From Halochromatium roseum (GTDB taxonomy: Bacteria; Pseudomonadota; Gammaproteobacteria; Chromatiales; Chromatiaceae), in the NCBI RefSeq assembly GCF_016653315.1, contig NZ_NHSH01000052.1:1-64000 (forward strand): 64,000 bases of DNA, written 5' to 3'. The notes beneath the pieces are model-generated. The model searched no databases and was not told the DNA's origin. It was given only the letters and a program-made list of their open reading frames with translations. Below, piece by piece: positions 17,527 to 27,087 of the stretch (positions are counted from its first letter, which is position 1; each line of letters opens with the position of its first letter). Made by a program: the position numbers and the translations under genes.

Positions 17527-17880
17527 CTAGGAGTGCTCGCGGTGCTGGAGCCATTCGCGCAGCGCCGCGTTGGCTCGCGTCTGCCAGCCTTTGCCGGTCG
17601 CGCGCAGTCCTGCGAGCACGTCCGGGTCGAGCGGGATGGTGGCTGGGATCTTGGTCGGCGCCTTCTGCGGACCGCGCAAGCGGCGCCGTTCAGCTAACGC
17701 GGCCTTGACCGCTTCTGGCCCACCACCCGCAACGAAGACTGCGTTCTCCCAGAACTCAGGCTCAAGCGGTGGGTTGTCTGGGTCGAACACGGCTTCCTCC
17801 GGAGCCGCATCGATCATCGCCTGTATCTGCTCAGGGCTGAAGCTGTTTGAAGAAGTCTCGGGTTTCACGCTTGTCACCAT
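17527..17880 (-). CDS. brnA: BrnA-type antitoxin
   Basis: The 117-residue protein ends with LDPDVLAGLRATGKGWQTRA and NAALREWLQH, the C-terminal ribbon-helix-helix-like segment of BrnA antitoxins that binds the operator and, through the N-terminal half, neutralises BrnT. The N-terminal part is longer and more acidic/proline-rich than common BrnA. The ATG at 17880 would overlap brnT by 50 bp; a later Met at 17817 would leave a 13-bp gap. The order toxin then antitoxin is standard for brnTA, and the antitoxin probably autorepresses the operon. Confidence 0.85.
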   Translation of the reverse strand: MVTSVKPETSSNSFSPEQIQAMIDAAPEEAVFDPDNPPLEPEFWENAVFVAGGGPEAVKAALAERRRLRGPQKAPTKIPATIPLDPDVLAGLRATGKGWQTRANAALREWLQHREHS

Positions 17881-18103
17881 ATCGCAGTGAGATCAAATGC
17901 AGGTCGTCGTCCCGTTCGGTCCAGACGAGCACGATGACGCGGCCGTGAAGGACGCCCAGGGTCTTAAACCGTGGCTCACCATAGGCTTCACGAATATCCT
18001 GCTCGGTAAAGATCGGTCCATCGAAGATCGCGTCGGCTTCGGCAAAGTCCAAACCGTGCTTGGCGATGTTGCTGCGCCGCTTGGCGTCATCCCAGGTGAT
18101 CAT
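17831..18103 (-). CDS. brnT: BrnT-type ribonuclease toxin
   Basis: The 90-residue protein shows the BrnT pattern: WDDAKRRSNIAKHGLDFAEA (about 4-23), the GEPRFKTLGVLHGRVIVLVW core, and HLISLRYGDKRETRDFF at the end, with the conserved R-x-x-x-x-E/R-x-x-x region. BrnT folds like RelE-type RNases and cleaves RNA until bound by BrnA. It leads the two-gene operon. Placement beside restriction-system debris fits an addiction module in a mobile or formerly mobile patch. Confidence 0.9.
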   Translation of the reverse strand: MITWDDAKRRSNIAKHGLDFAEADAIFDGPIFTEQDIREAYGEPRFKTLGVLHGRVIVLVWTERDDDLHLISLRYGDKRETRDFFKQLQP

Positions 18104-18218
18104 GTCTAGACCCTAGTCACAGGCTGATTCGCGGTCAAGCAGATGGTCAATACAGAGAAGCGAGCCATCTCTCCTGCTGCTCTGAGTGGCGATCCACTAG
18201 AACCGCCGAACCGCCCTC

Positions 18219-19133
18219 TCAACCCCCAGTCCAAAACCGATCCAAGGCCTCAAACAGCGCCTCCGGCTGCTCCCACTGCGGCAGGCTGAGATGCGGGGCG
18301 AGCGTTTCGTGCCGCCAGTTGGGCTGACGCGAGACCAGGTCGTCGAGCTCTTCGAAGGTGACGTAGGGATCGCGGTCGGCGATCGCCAACACCGGGAGCT
18401 TGGTCAGGCGGGCGTAGAGCTTGTCGACGGCGTTGCGGGTGAACAACTGGGTCGAGAGGAAGATCAGCGGTGCGTAGCGGGCGCCCGGCTGGTGCGAGGT
18501 GGCATAGGCGTAGTCGAGGAACGCCTGCGGTGGCTGGCCGCGGAAGGACTTGCCGAGGTAGTAACGGATGCTGCGTCTGGAGGCGACCAGATCATAGAGC
18601 CCCTGGCTCCAGAGCGGCGCACCGAGCACGCCATGCAGGCCGCGACCGAGGCCCATGGGCGGTAGCGGTCGGCGTGAGAAACCGGTGGGCGAGATCAGCA
18701 CCAATGAGGCGACGCTGGCCGGCGAGCCCGGTGAGGCGATGCTGGCCGGTGAGCCAAGCGCCGCGCGCGCGGCAAACTCGGCGCTCAGTGAGAGGGCGAG
18801 TAGGTCCGCCGGCGCTTGCACCACGTCTTCGAGCAGGGCGCGGATGGCGTTGGCATACAACTCAGCGGAGTAGCGGCGATCGGCGCGCTCGGAATGGCCG
18901 AAGCCGGGCAGCTCGATGCTATAGACCGGGCGGCGGCCGGCGTAATGCTCGAAGATCGGTTTGACCTCGTAGCTGCTCGGCGCGGCATTGATGCTGTGCA
19001 CCAAGACCAGCGGTCGACCCTCGCCGGCTGGGTCATGGTAATAGGCGATGCGTCCGGCCTGAGCGGTGCGGAGCTCGGCCCGTGGAGCGTTGAGTGCCTC
19101 CGGTAAAGGCGGGATCTGGGGCGATTGGCTCAT
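18219..19133 (-). CDS. Alpha/beta-hydrolase fold protein
   Basis: The 304-residue protein has the fold's early strand and oxyanion segment RPLVLVHSINAAPSSYEVKP (about 42-61), ELPGFGHSERADRRY (about 74-88) and a late IADRDPYVTFEE with APHLSLPQWEQPE supplying candidate acid and histidine. The nucleophile elbow is unusual: LALSLSAEFAAR has Ser-Leu-Ser-Ala-Glu instead of Gly-x-Ser-x-Gly. A repeated GSPAS(I/V)AS segment (about 127-143) looks like an internal duplication. The ATG at 19133 is chosen because hydrolase homology starts soon after. It is divergent from the DUF6394/K+ channel genes. The substrate is unknown. Confidence 0.8.
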   Translation of the reverse strand: MSQSPQIPPLPEALNAPRAELRTAQAGRIAYYHDPAGEGRPLVLVHSINAAPSSYEVKPIFEHYAGRRPVYSIELPGFGHSERADRRYSAELYANAIRALLEDVVQAPADLLALSLSAEFAARAALGSPASIASPGSPASVASLVLISPTGFSRRPLPPMGLGRGLHGVLGAPLWSQGLYDLVASRRSIRYYLGKSFRGQPPQAFLDYAYATSHQPGARYAPLIFLSTQLFTRNAVDKLYARLTKLPVLAIADRDPYVTFEELDDLVSRQPNWRHETLAPHLSLPQWEQPEALFEALDRFWTGG

Positions 19134-19259
19134 AAGGTAGAGGCGCCTGTGCGCGGTGAGCGAGCGGCGGACGGCGCTCAGCGCTGAAGCCCGCGGCACC
19201 AAATCGGTATAGGATACGCGCCTGACCTACGACTGTCCGCGTTGTACGAGGAGAACCGC

Positions 19260-19643
19260 ATGAATCCCGAGAAGGTTGTCTTTGGATTCTTCATCCTGCT
19301 GGCCCTGACGCTGAACTTTGGCTTCGTCTACGGCGAGATCGACAATCCGGATCATCATCATGCGCTCGAGCTTGCCGTGGTGTTGGTGGTGAACCTGATC
19401 GCCACCGTGCTCAAGCTCGGTGATCGCTCACAGATGGGCGCGGTGCTGCTGGCGACCAGTCTGGTGGCGATCCTGCAGCTGATTGGCGGGGCGGTGATCT
19501 GGACTATCGCCGCGCATGCCTCGGCGGAGGGGTTCACTCCGGCTGTGCTGGCCAGTGTCGTCTCGCTTGCCGCTGGCGCCATGGTGGCCAACGTCGTCTC
19601 GGTGATCTTGCTGATCATCGAAACCACCATGCTGCGACGCTAA
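19260..19643 (+). CDS. DUF6394 family membrane protein
   Basis: This is a 127-residue protein with four hydrophobic segments. The start MNPEKVVFGFFILLALTLNF, then GFVYGEIDNPDHHHALEL and ATVLKLGDRSQMGAVLLATS, matches DUF6394, a small family of unknown function usually located beside K+ channel/TrkA genes. The Asp/His cluster (DNPDHHH) lies at the end of the first helix. GAGGAGA upstream supports the ATG at 19260. The gene is 37 bp before the channel gene on the same strand, so a role as channel partner is plausible but unproven. Confidence 0.78.
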   Translation: MNPEKVVFGFFILLALTLNFGFVYGEIDNPDHHHALELAVVLVVNLIATVLKLGDRSQMGAVLLATSLVAILQLIGGAVIWTIAAHASAEGFTPAVLASVVSLAAGAMVANVVSVILLIIETTMLRR

Positions 19644-19680
19644 GCGGCTGAGATAACTGCTCAGCCATCGGGGCCTGCGC

Positions 19681-21381
19681 TTGGACAGCGTCATCTTTCT
19701 CATCCTTCGGCGCATGCGTGCGCCGCTGCTCACGCTGATCGTGCTCTATTCGGTCGCGATCATCGGGCTCGTGCTGATCCCTGGACAACATCCAGACGGT
19801 AGCCGCTGGCATCTGAGCATCTTCCATGCCTTCTACTTCGTCAGCTATATGTCGACCACGATCGGCTTTGGTGAGCTGCCGCAAGCATTTAGTGACGCGC
19901 AGCGGATCTGGGTCACGCTTTGTATCTACGCCACCGTCACCGGCTGGCTGTATTCGGTCGGCTCGATGATCGCGCTGCTGCAGGACAAGGCGCTGCGCCG
20001 GACCATGGAGGAGCATCGTTTTGCCGGCCATGTGCGACGCCTCAAGGAGGACTTCTATCTGGTCTGCGGTTATGGGCAGACCGGCAGTGGGCTGGTGCGG
20101 GCGCTGACCGAGCGTAGTCAGCGGGCCGTGGTGCTCGACAATAATCCGGAGCGGATCGACCTGCTCAAGCTCGAGTCGCTGCAAGAGTTCGTACCCGCGC
20201 TGCGTGCCGACGTGCGCCGCCCCGATTCTTTGCTCTTGGCTGGGCTACGCAGTCCTTACTGTGCTGGCGTATTGGCGCTGACCTCATCCAATGAGGTGAA
20301 CCTGAAGGTGGCGTTGGCGGCCAAGCTGATGCATCCTGATGCCAAGGTGATTTGCCGTGCGGACTCGCATGATGTCGAGGCCAACATGGCCTCGTTTGGT
20401 ACCGACCACATCTATGACCCCTTTGATATCTTCGCCCGCTATCTCAGCACCGCGATCGACTCGCCCTGCCTGACCGCATTGCAGGACTGGCTCGGCCAGC
20501 TGCACAGCTCGATGTTGCCTGAGCCCGTCTACCCGCCAGCCGAGGGGCTGTGGATCATCTGTGGCTATGGTCGCTTCGGCAAGGCGTTGTATTCTCAGCT
20601 CGCCGCACAGGGGGTTGAGCTGATCGTGGTGGAGATGGAGCCGGAACGCACCGGCCTGCCGCCGGGGCTGTTGATCAAGGGGCGCGGCACCGAGGCGGTG
20701 ACCTTGGAGCAGGCCGACATCCATCGCGCGGTCGGCATCATTGCAGGCACCGATAACGACGCCAACAATCTGTCCATCATCATGACGGCAAAGGAGCTGA
20801 ACCCGAACCTGTTTACCGTGGTGCGGGAAAATCAGCTGATGAATGAGGAGCTGTTCCGAGCGGTGGATGCGGATATCCTGATGCATCCGAGCCTGATCGT
20901 GGCGCAGCGGATTCGTATCCTACTGAGTGCCCCGCTGCTGACCGAATTCGTGAGTCAGGCGGACAAGGAACCCGATAGCTGGTCTTGCGAGCTGTTTAGT
21001 CGCATCGTTGCGCTGGCGGACGAACGCCCGCCGATCCTGTGGGAGTTCAAGGTAGGCGGAACCTTCGGGCTGGTTGCTTACCAACTGGCCGGTCAAGGCC
21101 AGGAGCCGAGCTTGCAAGACCTGATCCGCGATCCCCGCAACCGCGATGATCCGCTCGCGGCGATCTGTTTGATGCACACCCGCGGCTCAAGCTGCTGTGT
21201 GCTGCCCGACCTCAGCCAGCGGTTACGTGTGGGCGATCAACTGCTACTCTGCGGTCGTCCTGAGGCGCGTGACTGGATGCAGTGGACGCTCAATAACCCC
21301 GACGTGCTGACCTATGTGGTAACCGGTGTCAGCCTGCCGCGGGGTAGCTTTTGGCGCTGGCTACGGCGGCGCCAGTTCTGA
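19681..21381 (+). CDS. Potassium channel with two RCK (TrkA) modules
   Basis: The 566-residue protein has membrane helices at about 12-34 and 83-103 flanking a pore with the filter-like TTIGFGELP (about 60-68). Two nucleotide-binding RCK-N domains follow (LVCGYGQTGSGLVRAL, about 122-137, and IICGYGRFGKALYSQL, about 291-306), the second followed by NDANNLSIIMTAKELNP, and then a TrkA-C-like end (GDQLLLCG). It would pass K+ under control of NAD(H)/ATP-type ligands. The start is TTG at 19681. It forms a likely operon with DUF6394 before and a hemerythrin protein after (29 bp from its stop to that start). Confidence 0.88.
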   Translation: MDSVIFLILRRMRAPLLTLIVLYSVAIIGLVLIPGQHPDGSRWHLSIFHAFYFVSYMSTTIGFGELPQAFSDAQRIWVTLCIYATVTGWLYSVGSMIALLQDKALRRTMEEHRFAGHVRRLKEDFYLVCGYGQTGSGLVRALTERSQRAVVLDNNPERIDLLKLESLQEFVPALRADVRRPDSLLLAGLRSPYCAGVLALTSSNEVNLKVALAAKLMHPDAKVICRADSHDVEANMASFGTDHIYDPFDIFARYLSTAIDSPCLTALQDWLGQLHSSMLPEPVYPPAEGLWIICGYGRFGKALYSQLAAQGVELIVVEMEPERTGLPPGLLIKGRGTEAVTLEQADIHRAVGIIAGTDNDANNLSIIMTAKELNPNLFTVVRENQLMNEELFRAVDADILMHPSLIVAQRIRILLSAPLLTEFVSQADKEPDSWSCELFSRIVALADERPPILWEFKVGGTFGLVAYQLAGQGQEPSLQDLIRDPRNRDDPLAAICLMHTRGSSCCVLPDLSQRLRVGDQLLLCGRPEARDWMQWTLNNPDVLTYVVTGVSLPRGSFWRWLRRRQF

Positions 21382-21410
21382 TTGCAACGCATCACCGAGA
21401 GGTGGCCGGA

Positions 21411-21962
21411 ATGAACGAGCTATTGCAGCGTCTCGATCAAGATCATCGCCGGCTTGAGCAATTGCTTAGGCTGCTTGAGGGACTGCTCGATGAGTTTCGC
21501 GATGGGCTCGAGCCTGACTACGAGCTGATGTGCGAGCTGATGGAATACCTGATCGATTATGCCGATCAGGTCCACCATCCCAGCGAAGATCTGATCTTTG
21601 CGCGCGTGTTGGCGCAGCAAGGTGCCGGACACGCGTTATTGCAACAGTTGATGCAACAGCATCAGGCCTTGGTTCAGCTCAATCGGCGTTTCAAAGAAGC
21701 GCTGGAGGGTATCGTGCACGAGGAGGTGTTGCGGCGTGACGAAGTGGAGCGCCGTGGACGTGAGCTGATCGGGCAGCTGCGTGCCCACATGCGGATCGAG
21801 GACGAACAGGCGTTTCCGTTGGCTTTGGCCTGTTTGTCGGCGGCTGATTGGGATGAGCTGCTGGCCGCAGCGCCGGACGTGCAGGATCCGGTCTTTGGCC
21901 AGGATGATCCGCTGCGATTTCGGGCGATTCTGCGCCAGCTCAAGGGCTCGCAGGAGGTTTGA
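21411..21962 (+). CDS. Hemerythrin-like domain protein
   Basis: The 183-residue, mostly helical protein has the spaced His/Glu ligands of a hemerythrin four-helix bundle: DQDHRRLEQL (about 9-18), YADQVHHPSEDLIF (about 50-63), LMQQHQALVQ (about 79-88) and LRAHMRIEDEQAFP (about 124-137). Such proteins hold a di-iron site that binds O2 or reacts with NO/peroxide. GAGAGGTGG before the ATG at 21411 supports this start. It follows the twin-RCK channel closely on the same strand, which suggests a link between oxygen or redox sensing and ion transport; this is inference from position only. Confidence 0.82.
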   Translation: MNELLQRLDQDHRRLEQLLRLLEGLLDEFRDGLEPDYELMCELMEYLIDYADQVHHPSEDLIFARVLAQQGAGHALLQQLMQQHQALVQLNRRFKEALEGIVHEEVLRRDEVERRGRELIGQLRAHMRIEDEQAFPLALACLSAADWDELLAAAPDVQDPVFGQDDPLRFRAILRQLKGSQEV

Positions 21963-22112
21963 CAGCCATTGGCACTGCCCTTGGTTGGTCATGAAGTGGC
22001 TGGGGGCTTTGATGATAATTGCGCAATCCGGTTGAAACCCGGCTCGGCGTGCGCCAATCTGTGGACTTGGTGATGAAGATCAGGGAAAACGCGCACAACC
22101 CATGGGACCCCG

Positions 22113-23168
22113 ATGAAATATAAGAGCATCGTCGGCTTTGAGCACGACATGTCAGAGCACCTGGGCGTGCTCATGTTGAACCTTGGTACTCCGGAGGCGC
22201 CGACGCCAACGGCGGTCCGCCGTTATTTGGCGGAATTTCTGAAAGATCCGCGCGTGGTCGAGATACCTAGACCAATCTGGTGGCTGGTTCTGCATGGGGT
22301 GATCCTGCGCGTGCGCCCGAGCCGCTCGGCCAAGGCCTATCAGGCGGTCTGGACCGACAAGGGCTCGCCGCTGCTCGATGTCGCCCGGCGGCAGGCGGCT
22401 GGGCTGCAGCCGATCCTCAGCGAGCGACTCGGCGGCCGGGTGCATGTCGAGCTGGGCATGCGCTACGGCAAGCCATCGGTGCCCGAGGCCTTGAATCGAC
22501 TCAAGGCGTTGAACGTGCGCCGGCTGCTGGTGCTGCCGCTGTATCCGCAGTATTCGGCGACCACCACCGCCTCGACCTTCGATGCGGTGACCAATGAGCT
22601 GACCACCTGGCGCTGGCTGCCCGAGCTGCGCTTCATCAACCATTACCACGACGAGCCCGGCTATATCGACGCGCTCTGCAACAGCATCCGCGCCGCCCGC
22701 GCCGAGCATGGCGAGCCGGAGCGGCTGCTGTTCTCGTTCCACGGTATCCCCAAGCGCTACTTCATGGCCGGTGATCCCTACCACTGTCATTGCCATAAGA
22801 CCGCGCGCCTGGTCGCCGAGCGCCTGGGGCTGGAGGATGACCGCTGGATGGTGTCGTTCCAATCGCGGGTGGGTCGCGATGAGTGGCTGCAGCCCTATAC
22901 CGACGAGACGCTGAAGCTGTGGGGTGGGGATGGCGTCGAGAGTGTGCATGTGATCGCCCCCGGGTTCTCGGCGGATTGCCTAGAGACCCTGGAGGAGATC
23001 GATGTCGAGAATCGCGGCTACTTCATCGAGGCCGGCGGCAAGGAGTATCACTACATCCCCTGCCTCAATGATGATCCGGCGCATCTGGAGATGCTCGCCG
23101 GACTGATCGAGCGGCATTGCGGCGGTTGGCCGGAGGTCGAACGGCTTGCTCAGGCAGCGGCGGCCTGA
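22113..23168 (+). CDS. hemH: Ferrochelatase
   Basis: This 351-residue enzyme inserts Fe2+ into protoporphyrin IX, the last step of protoheme synthesis. Diagnostic segments are GVLMLNLGTPEAPTPTAVRR, LPLYPQYSATTTASTFDAV, FSFHGIPKRY (metal-site His) and SVHVIAPGFSADCLETLEEI with the catalytic Glu. The start is the ATG at 22113, although MSEHLG at 22149 is also possible. The short DUF971 gene follows on the same strand after 106 bp. Confidence 0.95.
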   Translation: MKYKSIVGFEHDMSEHLGVLMLNLGTPEAPTPTAVRRYLAEFLKDPRVVEIPRPIWWLVLHGVILRVRPSRSAKAYQAVWTDKGSPLLDVARRQAAGLQPILSERLGGRVHVELGMRYGKPSVPEALNRLKALNVRRLLVLPLYPQYSATTTASTFDAVTNELTTWRWLPELRFINHYHDEPGYIDALCNSIRAARAEHGEPERLLFSFHGIPKRYFMAGDPYHCHCHKTARLVAERLGLEDDRWMVSFQSRVGRDEWLQPYTDETLKLWGGDGVESVHVIAPGFSADCLETLEEIDVENRGYFIEAGGKEYHYIPCLNDDPAHLEMLAGLIERHCGGWPEVERLAQAAAA

Positions 23169-23274
23169 GATCCAATCCCCGCGTTCTCTCGGCGCGGCAA
23201 CATTGCAAACCCGGTCGACGTCCGCACCTGAGTCGGCAGATGAACGACGAACACCGTGACGGAGTTGCCGACCG

Positions 23275-23709
23275 ATGGAACAGCATCCGCTGCCGACCGA
23301 GATCAACCTGCATCAACAATCCCGCATCCTCGAGATCGTCTACGACGACGGGGCGCGCTTCCGACTGCCCTGCGAATACCTGCGCGTCTATTCGCCCTCC
23401 GCCGAGGTCCGTGGCCATACCCCGGATCAGGCCAAGCTGCAGGTGGGCAAGGAGGCGGTGAACATCACCGATCTGCAACAGATCGGCAGCTATGCGGTGA
23501 AGATCGTCTTCGACGATAACCACCGCTCTGGTCTCTACGACTGGCAGTACCTATATAAGCTTGGCCGCGGCTGGCAGCCATTGTGGCTGGATTATCTGAG
23601 CCGACTCAATGATGTTGGCCGCAAGCGCACCGCGCCGGACCCGTTCGAGGTCTTGCGCGAGCGTGGCGAGTTGCCCTCCGAGCTGCCTGCGGTAAATGCC
23701 GGAGCCTGA
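23275..23709 (+). CDS. DUF971 / GBBH-like N-terminal domain protein
   Basis: The 144-residue protein consists of one DUF971 domain: LEIVYDDGARFRLPCEYLRV, then HRSGLYDWQYLYKLG. This domain is also found at the N-terminus of gamma-butyrobetaine hydroxylases and in Fe-S-related proteins, where it can bind zinc. The usual second histidine/cysteine group is not obvious. In Proteobacteria stand-alone copies are often close to ubiE/hemH-type genes. Its molecular function is unknown. Confidence 0.85.
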   Translation: MEQHPLPTEINLHQQSRILEIVYDDGARFRLPCEYLRVYSPSAEVRGHTPDQAKLQVGKEAVNITDLQQIGSYAVKIVFDDNHRSGLYDWQYLYKLGRGWQPLWLDYLSRLNDVGRKRTAPDPFEVLRERGELPSELPAVNAGA

Positions 23710-23820
23710 TGCGCCCCACTCATGAAGTTGCTGGTACCTGCTTCAGGGCGGGTCGGGTGTATCCGGCAGGAGCCTCCACGGGTACAGTTTCAACCGTCCA
23801 CCTGTTAAGAACGCCGCGGC

Positions 23821-25044
<1,224 letters not shown>

Positions 25045-25414
25045 GGAAAAACGCCTCGTTTCAGTTTCAAGTCTGGTGTTAAAGGGGGTTCGCCGATGCT
25101 TTGCTTGCCTGCCCTGAGGGGCACGGGTTGGTAAGCATCGGCAAGTCGGACATCGACCGCCGCTGAGTCGCTGTCTAAATTCCACTTCCCAGTGATGGCC
25201 CTACAGTGGTGCTCAAATCGGGAAGCAGTTGATGGACATTGTCTTAAGGGGTGCCAGTATACGCATGCACGGCCGCGTGCTGCGGGCGGCAACCTGCCTC
25301 GGCGGCGCGACCGCAGCGCGGGCGTTTTCACCAGATCTTCATCGCCTGTGCATCCTCTCGCAACAAAGACGCGAGACCATGGCCGCCACGTCATTTTACT
25401 GGGGCCTGATCAGC
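25045..25414. other. Divergent region between argG and the LpxH-like gene
   Basis: No gene is seen in these 370 bp. It contains a leader hairpin of argG (25092-25142) and must contain promoters for both directions. An in-frame extension of the LpxH-like gene upstream (ATG at 25379) is possible but lacks resemblance to the family. Confidence 0.5.
25092..25142 (-). promoter_or_regulatory. Nested hairpin in the argG leader
   Basis: GCCGATGCTT (25092-25101) is perfectly inverted as AAGCATCGGC (25133-25142), and within it TGCCC (25110-25114) pairs with GGGCA (25119-25123). If the argG transcript begins upstream of 25142, a two-tier RNA stem would stand about 50 nt before the start codon. No T-run follows, so it is not a simple terminator. 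Confidence 0.5.
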
Positions 25415-26269
25415 ATGAGCCAGGTAACACATCTACGGCCGTTGAAGTACCGGAGCATCTGGATCTCGGACGTCCATCTCGGGTTTCGCGGCTGTCAAGC
25501 CGAGTTCTTGCTCGATTTTCTGCAAGCGACCGACTGCAAGCAACTGTACCTGGTCGGCGACATCATCGATGTCTGGGCGATGAAGAGCGGGCTGTTCTGG
25601 CCGCAGTCGCACAACAATGTGGTGCGGGCGATCTTGGACAAGGCGCGCGATGGCACCGAGGTGGTCTATGTGCCGGGCAATCACGACGAGATCCTGCGCG
25701 ATCACCTGGACTCGGAGTACGGTCAGGTGAAGCTGCGCGACGAATTGGTGCATACCACCGCCGATGGCCGGCAGTTTCTGATCATGCACGGCGATAAGTT
25801 CGATCAGGTAGTGCAGAACGGGCGCTGGCTGGCGATGCTCGGGTCGCGGTTGTACGATTTGCTGCTTTCGGCTAATCATCGGCTGAATGCTGTGCGACGG
25901 CGGTTCGGTTTCGGCTACTGGTCGTTAGCGGCCTACTTGAAGCACCGCGTCAAGGATGCCGTCAACTACATCGGCAACTTTGAAGAGGCGGTGGCCGAGG
26001 AGGCGCGGCGGCGCGCTGTCGACGGCATGATCTGTGGTCATATCCATCATGCCGAGATCCGTGACATCGAGGGCGTGACCTATTGCAACTGTGGCGATTG
26101 GGTCGAGAGCTGCACGGCGCTGGTCGAGCATCACGATGGCACTATCGAATTGCTGCGCTGGACCGAGGGCCATCAAGTGCTGACCTCGGAGCAGCCGCTG
26201 ACTCAGCAGCAGCCGGTCTCTCGTCCTGCCGCTGCCGCCGCGGCGGCTATTGCCGCACGCGCCGGCTAG
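25415..26269 (+). CDS. LpxH-like UDP-2,3-diacylglucosamine diphosphatase / metallophosphoesterase
   Basis: The 284-residue calcineurin-type phosphoesterase carries all metal-binding motifs: SDVHLG (about 18-23), LVGDIIDVW (about 46-54), PGNHDE (about 88-93), HGDKFD (about 125-130) and GHIHHAE (about 208-214). The layout and the NCGDWVESCTALVE end match COG2908 proteins that remove UMP from UDP-diacylglucosamine in lipid A synthesis or have related roles. The C-terminal tail (about 255-284) is low complexity (Gln/Ala-rich). The ATG at 25415 fits family starts; 25379 is an alternative. Confidence 0.82.
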   Translation: MSQVTHLRPLKYRSIWISDVHLGFRGCQAEFLLDFLQATDCKQLYLVGDIIDVWAMKSGLFWPQSHNNVVRAILDKARDGTEVVYVPGNHDEILRDHLDSEYGQVKLRDELVHTTADGRQFLIMHGDKFDQVVQNGRWLAMLGSRLYDLLLSANHRLNAVRRRFGFGYWSLAAYLKHRVKDAVNYIGNFEEAVAEEARRRAVDGMICGHIHHAEIRDIEGVTYCNCGDWVESCTALVEHHDGTIELLRWTEGHQVLTSEQPLTQQQPVSRPAAAAAAAIAARAG

Positions 26270-26288
26270 TCTTGATCTTCCGGGAGCA

Positions 26289-26876
26289 TCAGTCGGGCAG
26301 GCTGTTGAGGTAACGCGGCCAGTCGAATGCCGGGCCGGGGTCAGTCTTGCGACCCGGGGCAATGTGCTCATGGCCGGTGATCCGGTCGCGAGTGATGGCG
26401 GGATAGCGGGCGCGGATCAGCTGTGTTGCCTGCGCAAGCCGCTCGTACTGTGCATCCGAAAAGGCGACATTATCCGCCCCTTCTAGCTCGATGCCGATGC
26501 TGTAGTCGTTGCACTCTGGGCGACCCTGGAACGACGAGCGTCCAGCATGCCAAGCGCGGCGTCCAAGCTCGACGAATTGTAGCAGCTCGCCATCACGGCG
26601 GATCAGTAGATGCGCCGAGACCCGAAGTCCGGCAATGCTGGCAAAGAAGGGGTCGGCGCTGGGGTCGAGCTGGTTCAAGAACAGCTGCTCGATCCAGGGG
26701 CCGCCAAACCGCCCTGGTGGCAGGCTGATGTTATGGATGACCAGCAGGTCGGGCTCGAGGCCTTCTGGGCGCTCGTTGGCATTCGCAGAGGCGGTCCAAC
26801 GCGCGATGCTCAGTCGACCGGCTGCATCAAGCTTGGGATCGGTTATATCGATCATCCGTTCATCATCCGGGTTCAT
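26289..26876 (-). CDS. ampD: 1,6-anhydro-N-acetylmuramyl-L-alanine amidase
   Basis: The 195-residue zinc amidase recycles peptidoglycan by cleaving anhydro-muropeptides in the cytoplasm. VIHNISLPPGRFGG (about 46-59) carries the first zinc His, and GHEHIAPGRKTDPGPAFDW (about 170-188) carries the second His and the Asp ligand. WHAGRSSFQGRPECNDYSIG is the family's middle block. No signal peptide is present, as expected for AmpD rather than a periplasmic amidase. Several Met codons precede; 26876 is preferred by homology. It is convergent with the LpxH-like gene (19-bp gap) and divergent from nadC. Confidence 0.93.
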   Translation of the reverse strand: MNPDDERMIDITDPKLDAAGRLSIARWTASANANERPEGLEPDLLVIHNISLPPGRFGGPWIEQLFLNQLDPSADPFFASIAGLRVSAHLLIRRDGELLQFVELGRRAWHAGRSSFQGRPECNDYSIGIELEGADNVAFSDAQYERLAQATQLIRARYPAITRDRITGHEHIAPGRKTDPGPAFDWPRYLNSLPD

Positions 26877-27087
26877 CGCCAGCCTGCACTGAATCAATCG
26901 TTCTGCGCGGACCACATTCAGTGATCGCAAAGTCGCAACTATAGGCGACAATTGAGGCCGCGCGCATGTCTCGGACACGAGCGCAATAAGGACGATGACC
27001 TGCCTCAGTGCGCTCTATCTGATCTCCTTGTTGCCCGTGCTCCTGATCCATGTGCTTGTTATTTCTCTATGCCGAGGATCTGATCTC

